Shown here one piece after another: positions 42,619 through 51,048 of a stretch of 64,000 bases of DNA (positions within the stretch are counted from its first letter, which is position 1; every line of letters starts with the position of its first letter). Source of the stretch: Stenotrophomonas geniculata ATCC 19374 = JCM 13324 (GTDB lineage: Bacteria > Pseudomonadota > Gammaproteobacteria > Xanthomonadales > Xanthomonadaceae); assembly GCF_001431625.1 (NCBI RefSeq), contig NZ_LLXT01000138.1, forward strand, positions 1 to 64,000, in the 5' to 3' direction. A program made the translations under genes and the position numbers. The notes beneath the pieces were generated by a model. It was not told the DNA's origin, ran no database searches, and saw only the letters and a list, made by a program, of their open reading frames with translations.

Positions 42619-43967
42619 GTCGATGCCACCAGGAAGGCAATTGCGAGGGCTTCAATGACGGTGCCGGTGGCCAGGGCCGCCAGCAGCATCTTCCATTGCT
42701 GCACGGGCACGCTGCCCATGGTTTCGCCGGTACGGCCGTTCACTGCGATGTAGTGCAGCATGCCTCCGTTCCTGCCGGGCTGGTGGTACGAATACAACCA
42801 CACCGGCAGGTACATCGACACCCAGCGGGTGCCATGCACCTCCAGTTGTTCCTGCTCCCAGCGCACGCCACGGTTGTAGCGCTTCACCGAACCTTCCACC
42901 TGTGCGCGGGCAATTGACAGCAGCTGGTCTTCCAGCCGTGGCCGCAGCTTCTCCACGTCGAGGTTGCGCTTTTCAGAGGTGAAGCCGGCCAGGTACGAAG
43001 CGTTCCATTTCACCGCGTTCTTGGTATCGAACGGCAGGATGGTGTTGATGATGTTGTTGGTGTTGGCGCGGGTATCCAGATTGCCGCGCTCGGCCGAGGA
43101 TTCCAGTGGTAGGTCATCCACGGTGAAATCGACCTGCCGTTCGACGTGGTAGACGTCGGCGTCATACAGGGTGCGCTTGTTTTTCTCGCTGCCTACGGTG
43201 TACTGCCGGGTCTGGATCTCGCCCTTGCCGGCCACGGCCGCGCTGACATTGCTGTCGACGATCATGTAGGGCAGGAACACGCCCACCACGTTCTCCGGGG
43301 TGAACTGGTCCTTGAATGCCTTCAGCGCGAACATGCGGCGCTTGTCGACGAACTGGCGGATGCGCGCGACCGCATCGTCCTTCTTGATATGGAAGGGCAG
43401 CACCGCATCGGGCACCGCGCCGTTGGCGATCTGCTCGTTGACGCCGAAGACGTGGCGGCACCAGTGGCAACGCGCCGTCATCGTACTCTCGGTATTGACC
43501 GTGACTTCGGCGCCGCAACCGGTGCATTTGAACGTCATCAGTGCCGAGGTGTCGGCATCGATGTCACGCGCGCCGGAGGCGATGACCGTACCGCGCAGCT
43601 GGTCGATGGCTTCGCCAAGGCCGAATTCTTCCTCGACCCGCGCGCCATGCCATTCGTGACGGCAGTACAGGCAGACCAGGATATCGGTCCCGGCTTTGGG
43701 CCGGATGTCGGTGGCGCCGCACTTCGGGCAGCGGTTGAGACCGTCCTTCAGCTCGCTGGCCGAGGTATCGATGGCAACAGGATCGGGCGCTTCCACTTCA
43801 TCGCGGATGGCCTGCGGCAGTTTGGAGGTGTCCAGCGGGAAGCTGCCGGGCAGGGGAGGGGCGTCCTGCGGCGAACCGGGCCCATCCAACGACGCCGCCG
43901 GCAGGGGCGGCGGCGTCGCGGGCGCGGATCCGGGCAGCGGCGGTGGGCCGTTTCGGGGATCGGACAT
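42615..43967 (-). CDS. Double zinc-ribbon membrane protein (YdjG-like)
   Basis: A 450-residue protein. A proline-rich start (PPPLPGSAPATPPPLPAASL) leads to two zinc ribbons: C80/C83/C99/C102 (CPKCGATDI, CLYCRHEW) and C148/C151/C167/C170 (CTGCGAEV, CHWCRHVF). A long domain with FLPYMIVDSNVSAAVAGKGEIQTR follows, and a single helix near 429-449 (WKMLLAALATGTVIEALAIAFLVA) anchors the tail. TFIIB-type zinc-ribbon proteins such as Bacillus YdjG sit beside SPFH proteins and PspA. It overlaps the 85-residue gene and follows the SPFH gene by 20 bp. No pspA gene is adjacent. Confidence 0.74.
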   Translation of the reverse strand: MSDPRNGPPPLPGSAPATPPPLPAASLDGPGSPQDAPPLPGSFPLDTSKLPQAIRDEVEAPDPVAIDTSASELKDGLNRCPKCGATDIRPKAGTDILVCLYCRHEWHGARVEEEFGLGEAIDQLRGTVIASGARDIDADTSALMTFKCTGCGAEVTVNTESTMTARCHWCRHVFGVNEQIANGAVPDAVLPFHIKKDDAVARIRQFVDKRRMFALKAFKDQFTPENVVGVFLPYMIVDSNVSAAVAGKGEIQTRQYTVGSEKNKRTLYDADVYHVERQVDFTVDDLPLESSAERGNLDTRANTNNIINTILPFDTKNAVKWNASYLAGFTSEKRNLDVEKLRPRLEDQLLSIARAQVEGSVKRYNRGVRWEQEQLEVHGTRWVSMYLPVWLYSYHQPGRNGGMLHYIAVNGRTGETMGSVPVQQWKMLLAALATGTVIEALAIAFLVAST

Positions 43968-43987
43968 GTTGGGTGTGCGTCCTGCCG

Positions 43988-45127
43988 TTACAGGCCCAGT
44001 GCCTTGGCCTTGAGCGCGTCGTAATCGCTCTGGGTGATCAAGCCCAGATCGAGCATTTCCTTGGCCTTCTTCAGCTTGGCGACCGGATCGTCGGCCGCCG
44101 GGGTGGCCGGCTGCTGCATGCCGCCGACACCGAACATGCCAGACGCCATGCCGACACCGACCAGACCTGCCGCGCCGCCGTTTTCGCCGGCCGACTGGAT
44201 GCCCTGGGCGACGCTGGCCTGCAGGTTGGAATTGCCGCGCGAACCGGACAGCGCATCGGCGCGCTGCACGGTCTTCAGCAGCTCGCGGGTGTTGGCGTCG
44301 TACTCGATCGAGACGATGGCGGTCTTGACGATGGCCAGGCCGCGGTCGGACTTCCACTGGTAACCCTGTTCGACGGCGGCCGACAGGCTCTGCGCGAAGC
44401 CCAGCGAGTCCTGCTGCAGCTTGGTGATGCGGTTGCCCTTGCCCGGATCGTTGGTATACAGGCTGAAGGCCGGCGCCAGCGAACCGACCACTTCATTGAA
44501 CAGCTGGCTGGCGGCGGCGTTGTCCAGATCGGTGAAGTCGAACACCTGGCCCGGCTGCAGGTAGCTGGCCGGCACGAAGTTCTTCACGAACAGGATCGGG
44601 TCGACGATCTTCAGCGTGTACGAGCCACGGGTGACCGCGCCTACCTGGGTGTTGAGGAAACCGTCGTCCCAGTAGATTTCCGACTGGGTGCCGAAGCGGT
44701 TGTCCGGCAGTTCCTTCAGCGAGACGAAATAGGCCTCCTGCTGCGAACCCGGCTGGCCGCCGAACTTGAAGCGTTCCCAGCTCTGCTTGATGAAGGTGCT
44801 GACCAGGCCGTCGCCGGCGAAGATCGACTGCGAGTTCAGATCGTCCGAGCGCCACTCGTAGCCACCCGGTTCGGCGACGAACGCGGTGATCGCGCCGTCC
44901 TGGAACAGCAGCAGGCCGTAGCCCTCCGGCACGATGATCTTCGAGCCGTTGCTGATGATGTTGGACGAGCCGCTGGTGTTGGAGCCGCGGCCGGCGTTGG
45001 TGCCCTGCGGCACCGCCGCGAACAGGGCGGCCGTGGACGGCAGGCCCGCCGGCACGGTGTAGAAGTCCTTCCACTGGTCGGCCAGCACACCGCCAACCGC
45101 ACCCTTCACCGCCTGTACCAGACCCAT
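43988..45127 (-). CDS. SPFH-domain protein with C-terminal SHOCT domain (YdjI-like)
   Basis: A 379-residue protein without a signal peptide. The virion-core/SPFH segment appears as GSKIIVPEGYGLLLFQDGAITAFVAEPGGYEW (about 63-95), FGTQSEIYWDD and AVTRGSYTLKIVDPILFVKNFVP. A coiled segment follows and the end carries a SHOCT motif (DDPVAKLKKAKEMLDLGLITQSDYDALKAKAL). In Bacillus, YdjI works with YdjG and the PspA homologue in membrane stress. AGGGAG precedes the ATG at 45127. It forms a three-gene operon with the zinc-ribbon and small membrane proteins. Confidence 0.85.
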   Translation of the reverse strand: MGLVQAVKGAVGGVLADQWKDFYTVPAGLPSTAALFAAVPQGTNAGRGSNTSGSSNIISNGSKIIVPEGYGLLLFQDGAITAFVAEPGGYEWRSDDLNSQSIFAGDGLVSTFIKQSWERFKFGGQPGSQQEAYFVSLKELPDNRFGTQSEIYWDDGFLNTQVGAVTRGSYTLKIVDPILFVKNFVPASYLQPGQVFDFTDLDNAAASQLFNEVVGSLAPAFSLYTNDPGKGNRITKLQQDSLGFAQSLSAAVEQGYQWKSDRGLAIVKTAIVSIEYDANTRELLKTVQRADALSGSRGNSNLQASVAQGIQSAGENGGAAGLVGVGMASGMFGVGGMQQPATPAADDPVAKLKKAKEMLDLGLITQSDYDALKAKALGL

Positions 45128-45149
45128 GACCAACTCCCTGTGATTCGAA

Positions 45150-45168
45150 GGCAGGCACCATGCCTGCC
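45150..45168. other. Hairpin between dehydrogenase and SPFH genes
   Basis: GGCAGGCA and TGCCTGCC flank a 3-nt loop in the 100-bp gap. It could end the dehydrogenase transcript or mark the promoter region of the SPFH operon. No U-run is present. Confidence 0.4.
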
Positions 45169-45228
45169 GAGCTGGACTGAATATAGCAGCGGTGGAGGAC
45201 GGCAGTAGTGCCGGAACATGAATCCGGA

Positions 45229-46113
45229 TCAGCGCCGGCCAGTGCCGGTTGGCCCGGCCCGTACCGCCTGCAGCACGGCCGCCATGTCCAGCGCCCCCGA
45301 TCCGGACGCCAGTGCCTGTGCGAACCGCGCGTCGCTGGCGTCGATCAAGGGCGCATGCATGCCCACCTCATGGGCGGCAGCGGCTACCAGCCCACTGTTC
45401 TTGCGCACGTCGGTGATCGACGCCTGCACGCTGAAGTCACCACGGATCATTTTGTCCAGCTTGATTCGCGATACTTCGCTGGCCATCGGCCCTGCGTTGA
45501 GCACCTGCGCGAAGCGGTCAAGCTCGATGCCGTGTGCTTCGGCGAAGTACACCGCTTCGGCCAAGCCGGTGACCAAGGTGATCAGGTACAGGTTCACCGC
45601 CAGTTTCATGCGCAGTGCGGACGGCACTGCACCACAGCACACCGTTTGCCTGCCCATCGGTGCAACCAGTGGGGCGGCTGCCGCGAGGTCGACATCGGCA
45701 CCGGCCAGCAGGATCACCAGCTGCGCCGCTTCGGCCTGCACGCGTGAGCCAGACACCGGCGCTTCCACGTAGCGGCCGCCCGCGGCACGGATCTGTTCGG
45801 CCAACGCCTGTGAGTACGCTGCCGAGCTGGTACCCATGTTGATCAGCAGGCGGCCCTCGACCCGCTCGCCAAACGCCGCGCCATGCCGATCGAGCACGCT
45901 GTCGATGGCATCGTCATTGGCCAGCATCAGGATGAGGGTGTCGCAGGCCGCGAATACCTCGTCCACCGCCTCGCAGACGTTGATGCCGGCGGTGCGCGCG
46001 GCCGCAAGGTTGCGATCGGAGCGCGACCAGCCGCATACCTCGTAACCTGCGCGAGCCAGATGGGCCGCCATGGACGTTCCCATCACTCCAAGTCCCAGGA
46101 ATCCGATGCGCAT
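45229..46113 (-). CDS. 3-hydroxyisobutyrate dehydrogenase-family NAD(P)-dependent reductase
   Basis: A 294-residue beta-hydroxyacid dehydrogenase. The N-terminal Rossmann motif is GFLGLGVMGTSMA, followed by WSRSDRNLAA, INMGTSS, the substrate motif EAPVSGSRVQAEAAQLVILLAG, and the catalytic Lys in LRMKLAVNLYL (about 170). Closest activities are 3-hydroxyisobutyrate, glyoxylate/succinic semialdehyde and tartronate semialdehyde reduction; the substrate is not fixed by sequence. GGACG precedes the ATG at 46111-46113. It is an isolated gene between the amyloid operon and the SPFH module. Confidence 0.86.
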   Translation of the reverse strand: MRIGFLGLGVMGTSMAAHLARAGYEVCGWSRSDRNLAAARTAGINVCEAVDEVFAACDTLILMLANDDAIDSVLDRHGAAFGERVEGRLLINMGTSSAAYSQALAEQIRAAGGRYVEAPVSGSRVQAEAAQLVILLAGADVDLAAAAPLVAPMGRQTVCCGAVPSALRMKLAVNLYLITLVTGLAEAVYFAEAHGIELDRFAQVLNAGPMASEVSRIKLDKMIRGDFSVQASITDVRKNSGLVAAAAHEVGMHAPLIDASDARFAQALASGSGALDMAAVLQAVRAGPTGTGRR

Positions 46114-46164
46114 GATGGACGTCCGCTGGCCGCAGAGCGCCCATCATGCCATGGGCAGTGGCCG

Positions 46165-47457
46165 CTAGAGCATGTAAGGAATCTTGAACGCCAGCGTAAA
46201 GTCCGGTGCGTCCGGGGTCAGTCCGATGCCCAGCAACGTTACCAGCGTGGTGTGCTGGTTCAACGCATAGGTCACGCCCAGGTTCAGTGATGCCGCATTG
46301 GCGTCACTGCCGATCACCTTCATCCACTTGCCACCCTGGAAGCGGGTGGAGGCGCGGGCGCTGATGCGGTCGCTGAAGGACAGGCTCAGGCTGGTCCGCT
46401 CGTTGAATGCGAAGGCAACACCTGCACCGAAGTACACCGAGCCTCCCAGCTTCACGTCGCCTGGGTTGACCGTTTCCGGATTGCTGTCGATGTCGCTGAA
46501 GCCGCGAGGGATGGAGTGCACGTACCCGATGTTGGCGAACAGGATGGCCGGGTCAGCGGTCTTCACCATCGACAGGCCGAGGTTGGCCTGCCATACGCCG
46601 TTGCCGGTGGGCTGCTCGCGCGGCACGGCGAAGCGGATGTAGTCGTCGTCATCGCGCTCGATCACCTTCCAGTCCAGGCCGTAGGGCGCGCGCCCGGTGG
46701 GGGCGGTGACACCGGCCGTGAGCACGGTCTCAGGGCGCCAGCCGCGTTCGCCGAACAGCCGGTAGTTCGCGCTCAGGCCAATGTCGCCCAGGCCGTTGCC
46801 GTTGGTCTGCTCCTGCGCGATGGCGGCCGCTGCACCGCCGGCGCCGCCTTTCTGGTACACGGTGCGCCGCGCCAGGTAGGGCACATCCAGGTTGAGGGTC
46901 AGGTTCGGGCTGACGCCCCAGCGGGCCGCCACGTTATAGGTCAGCGAGTCGGACTCCACGTTCTCGATGGCGATATTGCCTAGGAAGATGGCGTCCAACG
47001 CGAGGAAGCCGTTGAGGGTGAGCTGCTTGCGGTCATAGCGGGCGTAGGTGAGGCTGTTCTCGATGGTGAAGCGACGGGAGAACAGGGCCGATTGCTGCTG
47101 CTTCACGTCGTCCACGCTGCGCCGCGACTCCTGCTTGGCCTGTTGGGCCTCGGCAGCGGTACTGGCGTAGCCCTCGCTGCTCGGTGGAACCGCGGCGGCC
47201 GCCGCCTGCGCCAATGGTGCGGCCGGTGGGGTCGAGGCTGGGCCAACCCGCCCGCCCAAGCGTGCCTGCATGGCCTGCACCTGCATGTCCAGTTCGCGCA
47301 GCCGCCGCACTTCCTGTGCGTAGTTGGCTTTCAGCTGTTCCAGCTGGTTGGCCAGGGCCTGCACGTCTGCGCCATCGTCAGGCGTCGGCGGCACGGCAAG
47401 GGCGGTGCCCGCCAGCGCCGCCAGCGCCAACGGGGTGATCCTCATCAGGGTGTGCAT
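46165..47457 (-). CDS. fapF: FapF-like outer-membrane amyloid exporter
   Basis: A 430-residue outer-membrane protein. After the signal peptide comes a coiled coil (about 28-68: VQALANQLEQLKANYAQEVRRLRELDMQVQAM), an Ala/Pro linker (about 72-105) and a helical plug, then a beta-barrel beginning FTIENSLTYARYDRKQLTLNGFLALDAIFLG. P. fluorescens FapF has this plan: a trimeric coiled coil, a plug and a 12-strand barrel that secretes FapB/FapC. The final residues LAFKIPYML end in an aromatic/leucine tail. It is the last gene of the operon, as in fapABCDEF. AGGACACG precedes the ATG. Confidence 0.78.
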   Translation of the reverse strand: MHTLMRITPLALAALAGTALAVPPTPDDGADVQALANQLEQLKANYAQEVRRLRELDMQVQAMQARLGGRVGPASTPPAAPLAQAAAAAVPPSSEGYASTAAEAQQAKQESRRSVDDVKQQQSALFSRRFTIENSLTYARYDRKQLTLNGFLALDAIFLGNIAIENVESDSLTYNVAARWGVSPNLTLNLDVPYLARRTVYQKGGAGGAAAAIAQEQTNGNGLGDIGLSANYRLFGERGWRPETVLTAGVTAPTGRAPYGLDWKVIERDDDDYIRFAVPREQPTGNGVWQANLGLSMVKTADPAILFANIGYVHSIPRGFSDIDSNPETVNPGDVKLGGSVYFGAGVAFAFNERTSLSLSFSDRISARASTRFQGGKWMKVIGSDANAASLNLGVTYALNQHTTLVTLLGIGLTPDAPDFTLAFKIPYML

Positions 47458-47503
47458 GTTCGTGTCCTGCGTTGTGGAGCGTTTCCCCCAATGCCAGGCC
47501 CTG

Positions 47504-48253
47504 CTACTGGCCCGGCCCCATGCCGCGGTTCAACGCAATCGCCTGGGCCACGTTCTGGCTCAACGGCAGGTTGCCGCCCACGGCGTTGCGCACCAGCTCC
47601 AGCCGCAGTTGGTTGCTGGCGATCTGGCCGTCACCAGCGAGGGCGATGCCCTGGCCGACGCTGCCATTGCGGATCCACTGCTGCACCAGCCCCTGGCCAT
47701 CCACCTGCAGCAGCAGGCGTGCCTGGTTGCCTTCCAGCACGGCCGTCGCGCTGGCGCCGGCTTGCTGCGCGGTGATGTTGCCTGCGTCATCAGAGAGAAC
47801 AGCCGGCACGCCACCCTCGCGGACGGTCAGCGTGGTGACGTTGCGCGCGACATTGCCATCGCCGGCCACCTGCACGCTCTGCACCAGGCCGCTGGCGTTG
47901 GCAAGGCCGCTGCTGTCGATGCTGCGTCCGTGGGTATCGGGCAGCGGCGCATCGGCTGCCGTGACATGCACGCTGGGCTGGAAGCTGAGCTTCGGCGCGC
48001 CACCACCGCGGAAGTCCATGCCCAGGGTCAGGCTGCCCTGCAGGGTCGTGCCGTTGCTGGCCTGCCACTGCGACACCATGGTGACCCCGAACCAGGCAAC
48101 GTTGTTGCCACCCACGGTGTAGCGCCCCCGCATCAGGCTCAGCTCCGGGTCGGGGATTTCCGTGAGTCCACGCCCGGTCCTGCCGTCGGCGGCCTGCAGG
48201 GGCAGGGCAGGGGCCATCAGCAGCAGCGCCATCCATACGTGTTGACGGAACAT
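47504..48253 (-). CDS. fapE: FapE-like accessory protein of the amyloid operon
   Basis: A 249-residue exported protein. After the signal peptide (MALLLMAPALPLQAAD) comes PDPELSLMRGRYTVGGNNVAWFGVTMVSQWQASNG, a block I recall as FapE-like (ELxxMRGR, FGVTMxSxW), then a long region rich in Ala, Gly, Asn and Gln (LQVDGQGLVQQWIRNGSVGQG, QIASNQLRLELVRN). FapE is a minor component of Pseudomonas Fap fibrils. A strong Shine-Dalgarno AGGAGGT precedes the ATG. Its position between the C39 peptidase and FapF-like gene matches the fapE slot. The name is assigned mostly from position. Confidence 0.65.
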   Translation of the reverse strand: MFRQHVWMALLLMAPALPLQAADGRTGRGLTEIPDPELSLMRGRYTVGGNNVAWFGVTMVSQWQASNGTTLQGSLTLGMDFRGGGAPKLSFQPSVHVTAADAPLPDTHGRSIDSSGLANASGLVQSVQVAGDGNVARNVTTLTVREGGVPAVLSDDAGNITAQQAGASATAVLEGNQARLLLQVDGQGLVQQWIRNGSVGQGIALAGDGQIASNQLRLELVRNAVGGNLPLSQNVAQAIALNRGMGPGQ

Positions 48254-48265
48254 GGTCGTACCTCC

Positions 48266-48970
48266 TCAGAACAGGTCGGCGTGGCTGAAGCCGAAGTCGA
48301 CCAGTTCGGCATCGGTGATCGGCCCTTGCCGCGCATAGAGCGCGCGGGCACTTGGCCGTTCGCTGGGTTGCAGAAGAACGGTGTTGCGATCGAAGTCGCT
48401 GCCGATCACCACGAAGACCGCGCGAGATGGCCAGGCAGCCAGGAACTCCGGCAGCGCCAGGCTGCGGTTGCCGAGGATCGGGTCGGCCACTTCCACGATG
48501 CCGTTGCGGACCTGCTTGAGCACCACGAAATGGCGGAAGCCGCGCACATCCATCAGCACCAGTCCTGGCACGCGAAGGGTGCGCAGTCGTGTTTCATCGA
48601 TGCGGTAGCCCCGGCCACGCATGCCGAGCGATTGCACGTAGCGCTTGATGTCGAGCAGGGAGAAGCCGCGCTCGGCCACCAGCGCTGGATCGGAAACTCC
48701 CATCATTCCTTCGATCACCGTGGCTTCGTCGGTCTGCAGGTGATAGGCATGGCGCAGGATGGTCGCCAATGCGGCCGCCCCGCAGCTGTAATCGGTGTGC
48801 TGGCGCACCACGTTGCGGTAGCGCCGCTCCTGCATGCTTTCCACCTTCTGCTGCAGCAGCGCGCCATTGGGCAGCACGCCGGCGAAGTGGACTTCGCCCG
48901 CCCATGCCGATGCGGTGCCCATCAGCAACAGGAAGGCAAGCAGGCGCATCGATGGAGGGCAACGGATCAT
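48266..48970 (-). CDS. fapD: FapD-like C39-family cysteine peptidase
   Basis: A 234-residue exported papain-like peptidase of family C39. The triad is C63 in TDYSCGAAALATIL, H147 in GFRHFVVLK and D163 in VADPILG; SLLDIKRYVQSLG between them is typical. A signal peptide (LLAFLLLMGTASAWAG) directs it to the periplasm. In Pseudomonas FapD is needed for fibre assembly and probably processes Fap proteins or the exporter. GGAGAACG precedes the ATG at 48968-48970. A stable hairpin lies just upstream (48992-49032), separating it from fapC. Confidence 0.85.
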   Translation of the reverse strand: MIRCPPSMRLLAFLLLMGTASAWAGEVHFAGVLPNGALLQQKVESMQERRYRNVVRQHTDYSCGAAALATILRHAYHLQTDEATVIEGMMGVSDPALVAERGFSLLDIKRYVQSLGMRGRGYRIDETRLRTLRVPGLVLMDVRGFRHFVVLKQVRNGIVEVADPILGNRSLALPEFLAAWPSRAVFVVIGSDFDRNTVLLQPSERPSARALYARQGPITDAELVDFGFSHADLF

Positions 48971-48991
48971 CTACGTTCTCCGGCAGCAGGG

Positions 48992-49032
48992 GGGAGCCCC
49001 TGTCCCAAGGGGGAGGAGGAACAGGGGCTCCC
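48992..49032. other. Strong intercistronic hairpin between fapC and fapD
   Basis: GGGAGCCCCTGT and ACAGGGGCTCCC are perfect 12-bp arms around a 17-nt loop, 38 nt past the fapC stop and 22 nt before the fapD start. No U-run follows on the minus strand, so this is more likely an mRNA-stabilising or partial-attenuation hairpin than a terminator. It would keep subunit mRNA (fapB/fapC) above export-gene mRNA. Confidence 0.72.
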
Positions 49033-49070
49033 GGGGACCCGGCCATTGGCGGACGGCCGGGGTGTTGCGC

Positions 49071-50387
49071 TTACTCGCCGCTGCCACCACCGCCGCCGGT
49101 GCTGGGCTGGGCGACTGCCAGGGCCAGGCTGTTGGCCTGCAGGTTGCCGGTGCCCGCAGCAACGTTCACGCCGATGTTGCCGGAGGCGCCCGAGAAGGCA
49201 CTGCCGGACAAGGCCGAGGTGTTGGTCGCATTGACGTTCACCCACCGCGTGGTGCTGACCGTGCCGCTGAGGCTGGCATACAGGTCAGCCACGCCCAGTT
49301 CGACGAACTGGCTGGTGCCACTCTCACGCGTATCGAAGCCCAGGCCGCCCACCCCCGGCCGGTTGGGGTTCATCGTGGCGTTCTGGATCTGGTTGTCCAG
49401 ATCGATATGGCCGGTGCTGTTGCCACCCGGGTGCGGCAGCTCGCCACTCCACGTATCCAGGTAGTAGTTGGCCATCTGGTAGGCGTTGCCGGTGCCGCGG
49501 TAGGTGCCCGCGCCATAGGCCAGTGTCAGGCCGCTGACGCCGCCACGCATGCCGACCTGCACGGTATCGGTGTAGGACTGCACGAAGCCGGCGTTGCTGA
49601 CCGTGTTGCCGGTGGAGACCTGGTTGGAGCTGATGCTCGACTGGGCCACCGCCGTGGTCGCTACCGACGCCGCGAGCGCGTTCTTCTGCTCATTGTTGTT
49701 GCCCGAGGCGATGTTCACGCCGATGTTGCCGGACGCGCCGCCAAAGGCGTTGCCGCTGAGACCTGCGGCGTTGGTGACACCGGAGTTCATGGTGGCGTTG
49801 CCGAAGCCGGCCTGGTTGACGAACACCTCGGCGTCGGCCATGCCGAAGCTGAAGGACGCATCGGCCGCAGATAGTGAGGCCGCGTTGTCCTGCGCATTGT
49901 TGTCGCCGGAGACGACATTGAAGCCTAGATTGCCCGAGGCACCGGCGCCGACGCTGTCACCGATCGACGCGCTGTTGGTGACCAGGCTGTTGCTGGTGGC
50001 GTTGTTGCTGATCGACTGCCGGTTGTCGATCACGGCAATGGCCGCCGAGTCGAGGTCGATGTCGCCGGTGATGTTCGGGTCGCCGGAGAAATTGATGTCG
50101 GTGCTCAGGCGCAGGTCCTTCTCCAGGTTCACGTCGACGCCGTGGTTGTTCTTTTCCTTGCGTTCGTCGGCCTGGATGTTGCTGTGCTTCTGCACATTGA
50201 CGTTGACGGTGCGGTTGCGCACGTCGTTGTCGGTGTGGTTGTGCGTGTCGTTGCGGGTCTCGCTGACGGTGTGGTTGTGGTTGATGTTCGCGTTGGCGTT
50301 CTGGTTGTCCCAGCCATTGGCCGCAGCGGCGGTCGAGGCAGTGGCAATCGCCATGGCGAGCATGGTCTGTTTGACGGTCGCTTTCAT
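49071..50387 (-). CDS. fapC: FapC-like functional amyloid subunit
   Basis: A 438-residue exported, cysteine-free protein. After the signal peptide, residues about 24-90 are extremely rich in Asn, His and Asp (NANANINHNHT, DTHNHTDND). Three amyloid repeats follow: 148-175 (GASGNLGFNVVSGDNNAQDN), 216-243 (GASGNIGVNIASGNNNEQKN) and 399-426 (GASGNIGVNVAAGTGNLQAN). A short linker separates the first two and a long one (about 155 residues) the last two. This is the R1-L1-R2-L2-R3 plan of FapC, the main Fap fibril subunit of Pseudomonas biofilms. The tail is Gly-rich. GAGAGG precedes the ATG. Confidence 0.83.
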   Translation of the reverse strand: MKATVKQTMLAMAIATASTAAAANGWDNQNANANINHNHTVSETRNDTHNHTDNDVRNRTVNVNVQKHSNIQADERKEKNNHGVDVNLEKDLRLSTDINFSGDPNITGDIDLDSAAIAVIDNRQSISNNATSNSLVTNSASIGDSVGAGASGNLGFNVVSGDNNAQDNAASLSAADASFSFGMADAEVFVNQAGFGNATMNSGVTNAAGLSGNAFGGASGNIGVNIASGNNNEQKNALAASVATTAVAQSSISSNQVSTGNTVSNAGFVQSYTDTVQVGMRGGVSGLTLAYGAGTYRGTGNAYQMANYYLDTWSGELPHPGGNSTGHIDLDNQIQNATMNPNRPGVGGLGFDTRESGTSQFVELGVADLYASLSGTVSTTRWVNVNATNTSALSGSAFSGASGNIGVNVAAGTGNLQANSLALAVAQPSTGGGGGSGE

Positions 50388-50430
50388 GGTGCCCTCTCTC
50401 TCATCAGGTGGTGCATCGGTTGGGTGGTTG

Positions 50431-51048
50431 TCACGGGCGGTCCTGCACGACCAGGCCCAGTACGTTGGCCGTGTCGTTGCCGTTGCCCGCGATCTGATTG
50501 AGTTGCAGGACCCCGTCGAATCCCCGCAGTGCGGTGCTGGCTACACCGGCGCTGCGGGTGCCCGTCGCGACGCCGCGACCGGTGTCGTCCCGCCCCCCTG
50601 CCAACGCGGAACCCTCGGCGGCCAAGGCCGTATCGTCGGTTTCGCGTATGCCCTGTCGGGCCAGCGTCGCGCTGACGACGTTGAGCGTCGTGTTGGCGAT
50701 GCCGCTGGCCTGGTTGATGGATGCGATGCCACTGGCACCGGCCAGTGCGTCACCGCCAATGAACGCGGTGGCCTGCAGCGGCCCGGACAGCACGCGGTTG
50801 CCCTGCTGCAGTTGTCGGGCATTGATCGCCACGTCGGCGTGATCGCCCTTGGCGATACCCCGCAGGTTGGCCTGCACGTTGAGGTCGCCGGCGGCCTGGT
50901 TGACGGCGATGGCACCCGTCGCCCCGGCCAGTGCGTGGCCGTCGATGCGGGCCACGTCGAGATAGGCGAGCATGCCGCCGTAGTCATCGGCCCGGGTCGC
51001 CCAGGGCGCGGCAGCGAGCAGCAGAAGCAAGCCGTGCAGGGCCTTCAT
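50431..51048 (-). CDS. fapB: FapB-like amyloid nucleator or minor subunit
   Basis: A 205-residue exported protein with three repeats of the FapC type: 41-64 (GATGAIAVNQAAGDLNVQAN), 103-126 (GASGIASINQASGIANTTLN) and 176-199 (FDGVLQLNQIAGNGNDTANV). It precedes fapC by 43 bp and overlaps the fapA stop by 4 bp. In Pseudomonas FapB is the smaller paralogue that nucleates FapC fibrils. The repeats are more degenerate than those of FapC, especially the third. It has a signal peptide (LHGLLLLLAAAPWATRA) and no cysteine. Confidence 0.78.
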   Translation of the reverse strand: MKALHGLLLLLAAAPWATRADDYGGMLAYLDVARIDGHALAGATGAIAVNQAAGDLNVQANLRGIAKGDHADVAINARQLQQGNRVLSGPLQATAFIGGDALAGASGIASINQASGIANTTLNVVSATLARQGIRETDDTALAAEGSALAGGRDDTGRGVATGTRSAGVASTALRGFDGVLQLNQIAGNGNDTANVLGLVVQDRP

